19,304 nt of DNA from Candidatus Uhrbacteria bacterium (GTDB lineage: Bacteria; Patescibacteriota; Patescibacteriia; JACQRZ01): NCBI GenBank assembly GCA_016209345.1, contig JACQWH010000032.1:1-19304 (forward strand). The letters are read 5' to 3'. The notes under the pieces are model-generated. The model had not been told where the DNA came from and ran no database searches. It saw only the letters and a list, made by a program, of their open reading frames with translations. Positions 1-5,201 of the stretch are shown in pieces. Position 1 is the first letter of the stretch, and every line of letters starts with the position of its first letter. A program made the position numbers and the translations under genes.

Positions 1-226
1 ATTCACACAAGAGTTCCTTTAATGATTAGTAATTATATATTATTGATGTAATAGTAACGCGGTGTGAAGTGGGGATAATAATTTTTTTTGTTATGGTTAT
101 TTATTTTTTATGTGGTGCTTTTTGTGGATAATAATTAGTGATGTGGTGTATGGTGTGTGAAAATATTTTTTATTTTTATAGTATCCCCATACAGCCAGAC
201 ACATATTCACATATTCCTTCACACAC
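1..226. other. AT-rich region with DnaA boxes downstream of dnaA
   Basis: This stretch beyond the dnaA stop holds no gene I can support. It is very AT-rich, with T-runs around 81-115 and 160-180. It contains one perfect DnaA-box nonamer in reverse orientation at 123-131 (TGTGGATAA). One-mismatch versions lie at 70-78 (TGGGGATAA) and 203-211 (ATATTCACA). The window opens with ATTCACA, which could be the end of another box cut by the edge. AT-rich DNA with DnaA boxes next to dnaA is typical of oriC. The origin could therefore lie here, on the other side of dnaA, or be bipartite. Confidence 0.45.
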
Positions 227-1609
227 CTAAATATTGTAAATACGCTGGCGTATAAGATCGATGTCTTGTTTTGTTTTTGGGCTTTGGTCAACATCTTTAA
301 GAATTTTATTATATGCGTGAATGGCGGTAGTGTGGTCTCTACCGCCTATTTCATGACCGATTGTCGGAAATGAGCATTTTATTTCTTCTCGCATGAGATA
401 CATAACAATCTGGCGGGGGATGGCAAGCTCCCTTTTTCGGGATTCCCCGACAATATCCTCAATAGTAATGTTATAAAATTCAGAAACAATACCCATGATT
501 TGTTTTGGGGTGATAGATTTCTTTGCATAGCTCATCGTGATAGAGGAAAGGACCTGTTTGATTTTATCAAAACTCAACACGGTGTTGTTGAGTTGGCTGT
601 ACGCAATAATCCTATTAAGGGCGCCCTCAAGCTCACGGATATTGTTGTGGACCATGGTCGCGATATAGTTGATTATTTCATTGGAAAGAACAATGCCGCG
701 CTCCTTGCATTTTGTGTCAAGGATGGCAATACGCGTTTCCAGGTCGGGGGTGGTAATATCCGCGATCATTCCCCACTCAAGGCGGGAAAGAAGCCGGCCC
801 TCTATTGCCGGGATTGCTTTTGGCGGGCGGTCAGACGAGATGATGAGTTGGCGGTTGGTTTGGTGGAGCGCATTGAAGGTGTGAAAAAATTCTTCCTGGG
901 TCCCCTCTTTGCTTGAGAGAAACTGGACATCATCAATAATGAGGACGTCGACAGACCGATAAGTGTCTTTCAGTTCTTTTGCGCGTCCGGAGCGCACCGC
1001 CTGGATATAGTCGTTTGAAAATTTTTCGCACGTGACAAAAAGAACGCGCCTTCCCGGGAATTTGCGCATAATTTCATGGCCGACCGCTTGGAGGAGATGC
1101 GTTTTTCCCAAGCCGACCCCCCCGTAGATAAAGAGCGGGTTGTAGGTGTCTCCTGGATTATCGCAGACCGCCTGGCATGCCGCATGGGCAAGCTCGCAGT
1201 ATTTTCCGACGATGAAATTATCAAACGTATACCGGACATTAAGCCCCGCGGGGTGGTCCGGTTCTTTTTTTACCGGTACGCCGCTTTGGAACGAGGAAGA
1301 AAGCGATTGCGCGAGGGGCTGTTCGGGAGAGAATAAATCTTCCGCTTGTTTTTTATTCTCGCGCAACTCAACTTTATATATGACCTCTTTCACGTTTTCC
1401 GGCACAACGTTGCGGAGCGCTCGGACGATGAGAATATGATATTTTTTTTCAAGATATGTTTTTGTAAACGCATTTGGGACGCCGATAATCACCCTGCTGT
1501 TTTCATGAGACACAACGAACGTTTCACGAAACCACGTACTGAAGTTTGGTTTGCTGAGAAGAATCTCAAGCTCTCCGAGAGCCGCTTGCCATAGTTGGGC
1601 AGTATTCAT
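227..1609 (-). CDS. dnaA: Chromosomal replication initiator protein DnaA
   Basis: DnaA binds oriC boxes as an ATP complex, melts the origin and loads the replicative helicase. The protein has 460 residues, close to the family's usual 440-470. Domain I covers about residues 1-85, followed by a short linker to about 120. The AAA+ domain follows: Walker A GGVGLGKT at 163-170, Walker B DVLIIDD at 221-227, and an arginine-finger region SRLEWG around 275-280. Domain IV holds the DnaA signature GGRDHTTAIHA at 422-432, the helix-turn-helix that reads the box. The ATG at 1609 gives the expected N-terminus (MNTAQLWQAALGELE). The gene diverges from rpmH, as in many bacteria. DnaA-box nonamers lie in the upstream gap, so autoregulation is plausible. 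No clear Shine-Dalgarno sequence or terminator is visible. Confidence 0.98.
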   Translation of the reverse strand: MNTAQLWQAALGELEILLSKPNFSTWFRETFVVSHENSRVIIGVPNAFTKTYLEKKYHILIVRALRNVVPENVKEVIYKVELRENKKQAEDLFSPEQPLAQSLSSSFQSGVPVKKEPDHPAGLNVRYTFDNFIVGKYCELAHAACQAVCDNPGDTYNPLFIYGGVGLGKTHLLQAVGHEIMRKFPGRRVLFVTCEKFSNDYIQAVRSGRAKELKDTYRSVDVLIIDDVQFLSSKEGTQEEFFHTFNALHQTNRQLIISSDRPPKAIPAIEGRLLSRLEWGMIADITTPDLETRIAILDTKCKERGIVLSNEIINYIATMVHNNIRELEGALNRIIAYSQLNNTVLSFDKIKQVLSSITMSYAKKSITPKQIMGIVSEFYNITIEDIVGESRKRELAIPRQIVMYLMREEIKCSFPTIGHEIGGRDHTTAIHAYNKILKDVDQSPKTKQDIDLIRQRIYNI

Positions 1610-1881
1610 AGCGCGTGAGGTTGGAACACTCTATTAATAAGACGCGTACAGTCGTTTTTTTATAACTCGCCCATCTTATCACGCCAATAAAAACAAAAAA
1701 AGGGACAATGGTGCATGACGTGTGGATATTCTGTGAATAAATAGAATTGTGGTGTGCATAAAATTACCACGCGCGCGCCAGCTATTCATACCGGGGGGAT
1801 CGGCGGGGGGTTTACTTTTCTTTACGGATGTAGTACCATGGGCAGTATTATTTTGCAACCCCCGCAGGGGCAGCTACATCT
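1610..1881. other. dnaA-rpmH intergenic region, candidate oriC with DnaA-box cluster
   Basis: The gap between divergent dnaA and rpmH contains three closely spaced DnaA boxes in one orientation. They are 1721-1729 (TGTGGATAT, one mismatch), 1732-1740 (TGTGAATAA, perfect reverse of TTATTCACA) and 1753-1761 (TGTGCATAA, perfect reverse of TTATGCACA). Their starts are 11 and 21 bp apart, about one and two helical turns. An AT-rich stretch at 1655-1702 could be the unwinding element. The rest is G-rich (runs near 1793-1810) and leads into the rpmH promoter area. Possible rpmH promoter elements are TTTACG at 1821-1826 and TATTAT at 1846-1851, but the 19-bp spacing is long. Confidence 0.6.
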
Positions 1882-2019
1882 ATGCCAAAAAGAACATATC
1901 AGCCCAAAAAGAGAAAACGCGCACGCACGCACGGGTTCCTTGCGCGTATGAGCACTAAGGATGGGAGGAATGTGCTTAAAAAGCGGCGTCAAAAAGGGCG
2001 CAAGAAATTAACCGTGTAA
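1882..2019 (+). CDS. rpmH: 50S ribosomal protein L34
   Basis: L34 is a small, very basic protein that packs against 23S rRNA in the large subunit. The 45-residue product starts MPKRTYQPKKRKRARTHGF and ends KGRKKLTV, matching the family along its whole length: an R/K-T-Y-Q-P start, then HGFLARM, then a G-R-x-V-L-x-x-R-R-x-K-G-R core. It is too short for many ORF callers but unmistakable. It opens the usual rpmH-rnpA-yidD-yidC cluster and is followed 3 nt later by rnpA, so the two are surely cotranscribed. Confidence 0.97.
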   Translation: MPKRTYQPKKRKRARTHGFLARMSTKDGRNVLKKRRQKGRKKLTV

Positions 2020-2022
2020 GCA

Positions 2023-2403
2023 ATGCTCGCACGCGCACAGCGGCTGACTGAAAAACGTGACTTTCAATCCCTTTTTTCCCGGGGGATGGCACTTTCCTCG
2101 CCGCTCTATACGATGCGGTGGCGAAAAAATTTTGGTTCCCTGTCGCGGTTTGGTTTTGTTGTCGCGAATACGGTTTCAAAAAAGGCGACACAACGAAACA
2201 CCATACGGCGCAGATTTCGGGAATGTGTCCGCAAGCACATGGGCGCGCTCCCATTTTCAGCCGACATCGCCATTATTGTCAAGCAAAAAGCGCTCGGGGC
2301 ACCGTTCAAAGAGATTGAAGAGGAGATTGTTCGCTCGTTTGCAGTCATAAAGCGGCGCGCCGCCACCGCCCCGCCCCGCCCCGCGCGCCACCGCCCCGTA
2401 TGA
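2023..2403 (+). CDS. rnpA: Ribonuclease P protein component
   Basis: RnpA is the protein subunit of RNase P and helps the catalytic RNA bind the 5' leader of pre-tRNA. The 126-residue basic protein begins MLARAQRLTEKRDFQSLF, the expected opening. The RNR-type signature lies at about residues 53-67 (KKATQRNTIRRRFRE) and forms the RNA-binding helix. The last 15 residues (RRAATAPPRPARHRPV) come from a low-complexity C-rich DNA stretch at about 2358-2400 and extend past the conserved fold. The start is 3 nt after rpmH, and the stop overlaps the yidD start in an ATGA, indicating translational coupling. Confidence 0.95.
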   Translation: MLARAQRLTEKRDFQSLFSRGMALSSPLYTMRWRKNFGSLSRFGFVVANTVSKKATQRNTIRRRFRECVRKHMGALPFSADIAIIVKQKALGAPFKEIEEEIVRSFAVIKRRAATAPPRPARHRPV

Positions 2404-2630
2404 CCCGCGCAATTATTTTTTTAATAGGAATATATCAGAGAGTCCTTTCGCCCGACCATTCGTGGGTTTCCTGTTTTTTCCCAAACGGGTACTGCCGATT
2501 TTATCCGACCTGCTCGCGGTACGCACAAGCGGCGGTAAAAAAATATGGTATAGTGCGAGGAGCCGCTCGTGCCGCGCGCCGGCTTTTGTCGTGTCACCCG
2601 TGGCATGCGGGAGGAGTAGACGGACTTTAA
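2400..2630 (+). CDS. yidD: Membrane protein insertion efficiency factor YidD
   Basis: YidD is a small membrane-associated protein whose loss mildly impairs YidC-dependent insertion. The 76-residue product has the family's full pattern: an N-terminal amphipathic/hydrophobic helix (IIFLIGIYQRVLSP), the motif CRFYPTCSRYA at residues 32-42, and the C-terminal CHPWHAGGVDGL ending. The conserved Cys residues are present. It starts in a 4-bp ATGA overlap with rnpA and precedes yidC by 24 nt, the textbook order. Confidence 0.95.
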   Translation: MTRAIIFLIGIYQRVLSPDHSWVSCFFPNGYCRFYPTCSRYAQAAVKKYGIVRGAARAARRLLSCHPWHAGGVDGL

Positions 2631-2654
2631 AGGCGAGCACTACAACCACCACCT

Positions 2655-3410
2655 ATGACGGAAATTTTTTCAGCCATTTTTTATCAGCCGATCCTCAACC
2701 TTCTTATCGTTATTTATAACGTGATTCCGGGCCACGACATGGGGGTCGCGATTATTGCGCTCACAATCCTGGTAAAGATTATTCTTGCGCCCCTTTCCTG
2801 GAAACAACTCGAAAGCCAGAAGATGCTTCAGGACATTCAGCCCAAACTCAACGAAATAAAAGAACAGTACAAGAACGACAAAGAGGGACTTGCCCGGGCG
2901 CAAATGCAATACTTTCAGGAGCAGAAGATTAATCCCCTCTCCTCATGCCTGCCGCTTCTTGTTCAGCTCCCGTTCTTGTTTGCCATGTACTACGTATTTA
3001 TGAGCGGACTGAAAAATGACGGGGTTGCGGAGTTGCTCTATCCTTTTGTCCAAAACCCCGGAAAACTGAACGAAACATTTTTTGGGGTCATTTCCATGAC
3101 ACAGAACGGCAATATCGTGCTTGCGGTCGCTGCGGCCGGCGTACAGTATTGGCAGGCAAAGATGATTACCCCCAAGAAGCGCCCGCCAAAAGTGGCGGGA
3201 GCAAAAGATGAAGATATGGCAGCGGCCATGAGCCAGAATATGCTTTTGTTTATGCCCGTGATTACCGGCGTGATGACTTATCAGTTTCCGGCTGGACTCG
3301 GGCTCTACTGGTTTTTTCAGACCGCTGTTGCAATTGTCCAACAATACGTGTTTAATATGAGGGCGAAAAACAAGCCGCCGCATGTCGAAGTCATCCCCGC
3401 CAAGAGGTAG
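2655..3410 (+). CDS. yidC: Membrane protein insertase YidC/Oxa1 family
   Basis: YidC inserts and folds membrane proteins, alone or with the Sec translocon. This is the short 251-residue core form. It lacks both the large periplasmic P1 domain of proteobacterial YidC and a lipobox signal. Hydrophobic segments lie at about 10-24, 30-47 (VAIIALTILVKIILAPL), 98-116, 153-168 and 197-232. A charged cytoplasmic hairpin (KQLESQKMLQDIQPKLNEIKE and onward) lies between the first core helix and the second. The groove position usually occupied by Arg is Lys41 here, keeping the positive charge. The ending PAGLGLYWFFQTAVAIVQQY is typical. The tail is short and basic. It closes the rpmH operon. Confidence 0.96.
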   Translation: MTEIFSAIFYQPILNLLIVIYNVIPGHDMGVAIIALTILVKIILAPLSWKQLESQKMLQDIQPKLNEIKEQYKNDKEGLARAQMQYFQEQKINPLSSCLPLLVQLPFLFAMYYVFMSGLKNDGVAELLYPFVQNPGKLNETFFGVISMTQNGNIVLAVAAAGVQYWQAKMITPKKRPPKVAGAKDEDMAAAMSQNMLLFMPVITGVMTYQFPAGLGLYWFFQTAVAIVQQYVFNMRAKNKPPHVEVIPAKR

Positions 3411-3426
3411 CTATTTTTTCGAACGC

Positions 3427-3498
3427 GCCTTCGTAGTTCAACGGATAGAACTCCTCACTCCTAACGAGGTAATGCGTGTTCGATTCGCGCCGAAGGCA
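3427..3498 (+). tRNA. tRNA-Arg(CCU)
   Basis: I folded this by hand. The acceptor is GCCTTCG with CGAAGGC, perfect over 7 bp, with discriminator A at 3498. The D-stem is GTTC/GAAC with loop AACGGATA, which carries the A20 typical of tRNA-Arg. The anticodon loop CTCCTAA (3458-3464) has U33 and anticodon CCT at 3460-3462. The anticodon stem has four pairs and an A-C mismatch at 31-39. The variable loop has 4 nt, and the T-stem is GCGTG/CGCGC around TTCGATT. CCA is not encoded. Confidence 0.93.
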
Positions 3499-3539
3499 AA
3501 TACGGGTCTATAGTATAGTGGTAGAACAATGCATTTTCA

Positions 3540-3552
3540 CCCCGTTAGAAAT
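3540..3552 (+). repeat. Inverted repeat arm 1 flanking nested tRNA-Ala
   Basis: CCCCGTTAGAAAT is perfectly complementary to 3641-3653. The arm starts at the last base of the Glu anticodon loop and lies 5 nt before tRNA-Ala. Confidence 0.95.
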
Positions 3553-3557
3553 AACGA

Positions 3558-3628
3558 GGGCCTATAGTAAAATGGTATTACACAGCATTCGCATTGCTGA
3601 GGTCCGGGTTCGACTCCCGGTAGGTCCA
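3558..3628 (+). tRNA. tRNA-Ala(CGC), nested inside tRNA-Glu
   Basis: The acceptor GGGCCTA pairs with TAGGTCC and contains the G3-U70 wobble that marks tRNA-Ala. The D-stem GTAA/TTAC is perfect around AATGGTA. The anticodon stem CAGCA/TGCTG is perfect around TTCGCAT, with anticodon CGC at 3590-3592. The variable loop is AGGT, and the T-stem CCGGG/CCCGG encloses TTCGACT. The discriminator is A and CCA is not encoded. Both its 5' half and its acceptor end closely resemble the surrounding tRNA-Glu, so the two may share ancestry. Confidence 0.92.
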
Positions 3629-3640
3629 TAGGATAAAAAA

Positions 3641-3653
3641 ATTTCTAACGGGG
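3641..3653 (+). repeat. Inverted repeat arm 2 flanking nested tRNA-Ala
   Basis: ATTTCTAACGGGG is the exact reverse complement of 3540-3552. It lies 12 nt after tRNA-Ala and 5 nt before the 3' half of tRNA-Glu. Confidence 0.95.
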
Positions 3654-3696
3654 CAGGTTGCACAAACGGCGGTTCGATTCCGCCTAGGTCCAAATT

Positions 3697-3717
3697 TGAT
3701 TTACGATTTACGATTTT
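3697..3717 (+). repeat. Short tandem repeat of GATTTAC
   Basis: GATTTAC occurs twice in tandem, followed by a partial third copy (GATTTT), directly behind the tRNA block. No function is evident. It might be a remnant of slippage or of an integration event at the tRNA 3' end. Confidence 0.6.
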
Positions 3718-3733
3718 GGGACGCACGATCGGT

Positions 3734-4207
3734 ATGAAGATTTATGTGTTGGGGAGCAATCATTTCATGCAGGAGATGGTTGGTGTTAAAAATCGATTGT
3801 GCGAGCACGGATTTGATGGAACCATTCATCCTGACTATGAAGCGATGGTGCGAGGGGACATGCCGGAAAAGTTGAATATGGTGAAAAATGATCGGGTGCG
3901 GGTAAAGCGCGAGTTCAACACCCTTCGCGACCACTACGCGCGTATACTCGACAGCGAAGCCGTATTGTTTGTGAATGGCACTAAAAACGGAATCAAAAAC
4001 TATATCGGCGGCAACGTGCTCATTGAAATGGGTCAGGCGTACGTCAACAACAAAAAAATCTTTTTTCTCTACGGCATGCCATCGGGTCTCCCCTATCAAG
4101 ATGAGATAGACGCGATGGATCCGATTTGTCTCAATGGCGAGCTACAGAATATCGTTGAACACATCACTTCTCGACATTCTGAAAAATATGATAAAACTGA
4201 CTATTGA
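3734..4207 (+). CDS. Nucleoside 2-deoxyribosyltransferase-like protein
   Basis: A 157-residue soluble protein with a Rossmann-like alternation of strands and helices. It begins MKIYVLGSN. Its most telling part is a strand DSEAVLFVN, then a glycine-rich turn (GTKNGIKNYIGGN), then LIEMGQAYVNNKKIFFL. This resembles the core of nucleoside 2-deoxyribosyltransferase-like folds, in which a conserved Glu in an E-x-G-x-A helix faces the sugar. The family match is by pattern only, and the reaction is not established. I chose the ATG at 3734 over an in-frame TTG 18 nt upstream because MKIYVLGS is a natural first beta strand. The 3' end overlaps the next small gene by 20 nt, suggesting coupling. Confidence 0.7.
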   Translation: MKIYVLGSNHFMQEMVGVKNRLCEHGFDGTIHPDYEAMVRGDMPEKLNMVKNDRVRVKREFNTLRDHYARILDSEAVLFVNGTKNGIKNYIGGNVLIEMGQAYVNNKKIFFLYGMPSGLPYQDEIDAMDPICLNGELQNIVEHITSRHSEKYDKTDY

Positions 4208-4412
4208 AGAGGTTGAAAACGGTTATATTCTTTCCTCGCGCGATTCAGATGGTGAAGAATGGAAGAAGCTTGTCCTTTCCGATCCCTCTGACGATCGGGA
4301 AGGATTGAAGGAGCTTCTCGCTGAAGTTGCGAATTATTTCGGTGAGCGGTATGATAAATTCGGTAGCGAGAATCTTAATATCACCTTTGACCGCAAGGGT
4401 CACAAAGCATAG
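4188..4412 (+). CDS. Small hypothetical protein
   Basis: A 74-residue acidic protein that I do not recognise. It starts MIKLTIEEVENGYILSSRD and has two beta-like stretches, a DSDGEEWKKLVLSD turn, a helix (GLKELLAEVANYFGERYDKFG) and a final strand NLNITFD. There are no Cys residues and no membrane segment. The start overlaps the preceding gene by 20 nt in another frame. An upstream in-frame start at 4134 exists, but it would overlap by 74 nt and add residues unlike the rest. It is probably cotranscribed with its neighbour. Confidence 0.65.
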   Translation: MIKLTIEEVENGYILSSRDSDGEEWKKLVLSDPSDDREGLKELLAEVANYFGERYDKFGSENLNITFDRKGHKA

Positions 4413-4451
4413 GAAGGGATACAATTGCGTCTGGCCCCCGGGGCTCGCTTG

Positions 4452-4480
4452 TTGACGGGGTTGAGGTATCATGGTATCGT
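4452..4480 (+). promoter_or_regulatory. Candidate vapBC promoter
   Basis: TTGACG at 4452-4457 is followed after 17 bp by TATCGT at 4475-4480, giving a leader of about 25 nt to vapB. A second candidate -10, TATAAA at 4496-4501, sits closer to the ATG but has no good -35. Downstream of the first, AAGTA (4491-4495) and TACTT (4506-4510) form an inverted repeat just before the start codon, a plausible operator. Confidence 0.4.
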
Positions 4481-4512
4481 AAAGGTAATAAAGTATATAA
4501 AGTATTACTTCT

Positions 4513-4809
4513 ATGCAACCCGGATACATCACCCAACCCAATACCAAAGGACAGGTAGTTATCCCAAAGGAATTGAGGGAGAGGTTTGTGATAACCGATC
4601 GGTCATCGGTCAATATTATCCCCTATGAAGACGGTCTCTATCTTCACCCGATTCATAGCGTTTTTTCCAAAGGTCCCGCAGCGAGCGCATATCAAAAGAC
4701 GTTGCTGAAGACAAAAGGAAGCTGGGGAGCGATCGATGAGAAGCACGAGCGGGCGCATCGGGCGCGCGAACTCTCGGCGGCAAGGAAACGAAGGGCATCA
4801 TCATGGTAA
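4513..4809 (+). CDS. vapB: AbrB/SpoVT-type antitoxin (VapB-like)
   Basis: This is the antitoxin of a VapBC pair: the N-terminal domain binds DNA, and the C-terminal tail binds the PIN toxin. Of 98 residues, about 7-50 match a swapped-hairpin AbrB/MazE fold (ITQPNTKGQVVIPKELRERF). The rest is basic and helical, ending in AARKRRASSW. The stop overlaps the vapC start by 7 bp. It probably represses its own promoter together with VapC. Gene name by family, not by a specific orthologue. Confidence 0.88.
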   Translation: MQPGYITQPNTKGQVVIPKELRERFVITDRSSVNIIPYEDGLYLHPIHSVFSKGPAASAYQKTLLKTKGSWGAIDEKHERAHRARELSAARKRRASSW

Positions 4810-5201
4810 TTCTTGATACCAATATTATTATTGATCACCTCCGCCAACGAAGCGGAGCCGACACGCAGCTTCTGCGCATTACCGCCGTTGTTCCCCTTGC
4901 GGAGCTCGCAATTTCCATCATTTCCATCCAAGAATTGTTTGAAGGGAAGAGCACAAAGGATCGCGAAAAGCAGAATGCACTCTACCTGGTGATGGCGCCC
5001 TTTACCACTCTTCCCTATACAACGGAGGTGGCACGGCGTGCCGGAGAAATTGCGCGGGACGTAAAACAACCCATTGAATTTGCAGACGCAGCAATAGCGG
5101 CGACCGCAATGGTGCATTGCGCACAGCTTTATACCCTTAATGTAAAGCATTTTCGAGATGTCCCCGGACTGGAACTCTATGAACCTCTGCGCGCAGTGTA
5201 A
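4803..5201 (+). CDS. vapC: PIN-domain ribonuclease toxin (VapC-like)
   Basis: VapC toxins are Mg-dependent RNases that cut tRNA or rRNA when freed from VapB. The 132-residue protein has the PIN-fold signature: LDTNIIIDHL with Asp5, SIQELFEG with Glu44, EFADAAIAATA with Asp95, and TLNVKHFRDVPGL near the C-terminus. The acidic triad is complete, so the toxin looks active. Its start overlaps vapB by 7 bp. Unusually, the start codon of the next gene (Zn1) lies inside it, so its last 23 nt are read in two frames. Confidence 0.93.
   Translation: MVILDTNIIIDHLRQRSGADTQLLRITAVVPLAELAISIISIQELFEGKSTKDREKQNALYLVMAPFTTLPYTTEVARRAGEIARDVKQPIEFADAAIAATAMVHCAQLYTLNVKHFRDVPGLELYEPLRAV

Larger units (their letters stand above)
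3540..3658 (+). other. Insert in the anticodon loop of tRNA-Glu, carrying tRNA-Ala
   Basis: The segment between the two tRNA-Glu halves is about 118 nt; its exact ends are ambiguous by one base. It begins with CCCCGTTAGAAAT (3540-3552) and nearly ends with the exact reverse complement at 3641-3653, followed by CAGGT. Between these arms sit 5 nt, a full tRNA-Ala, and a 12-nt A-rich spacer. A 13-bp helix next to the exon ends would bring the halves together. It is too short for a group I intron, and I see no canonical bulge-helix-bulge. Confidence 0.65.
3504..3692 (+). tRNA. Interrupted (nested or split) tRNA-Glu(UUC)
   Basis: The two ends of this span together make one tRNA. The 5' half (3504 to about 3540) has acceptor GGGTCTA, T8-A9, a D-arm GTAT/GAAC (one A-A mismatch), stem ATGCA and loop TTTTCAC with anticodon TTC at 3536-3538. 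The 3' half (about 3658-3692) supplies TGCAC, 4-nt variable loop AAAC, T-arm GGCGG-TTCGATT-CCGCC, acceptor TAGGTCC and discriminator A. The acceptor pairs over 7 bp with two G-U. The anticodon stem pairs over 4 bp with an A-C mismatch at 27-43. About 118 nt separate the halves, at the position 37/38 or 38/39 junction. That insert holds a 13-bp inverted repeat and a whole tRNA-Ala. The halves clearly belong together; maturation is unknown. A dead, interrupted gene is the main alternative. Confidence 0.7.

Noticed and set aside
500..916. Plus-strand open frame opposite dnaA
   Set aside because: It is the antisense of the AAA+ domain of dnaA, with no family features and no ribosome binding site.
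3540..3658. Group I intron or archaeal-type intron as the explanation of the tRNA-Glu insert
   Set aside because: At about 118 nt, most of it a tRNA-Ala, it is too small for the group I core. The 13-bp helix with unequal loops is not a canonical bulge-helix-bulge. An unknown process or insertion fits better.
5158..5178. Start of Zn1 at the upstream ATG
   Set aside because: The seven extra residues are absent from the other paralogues, which all open near the first Cys pair, and they would lengthen the overlap with vapC.
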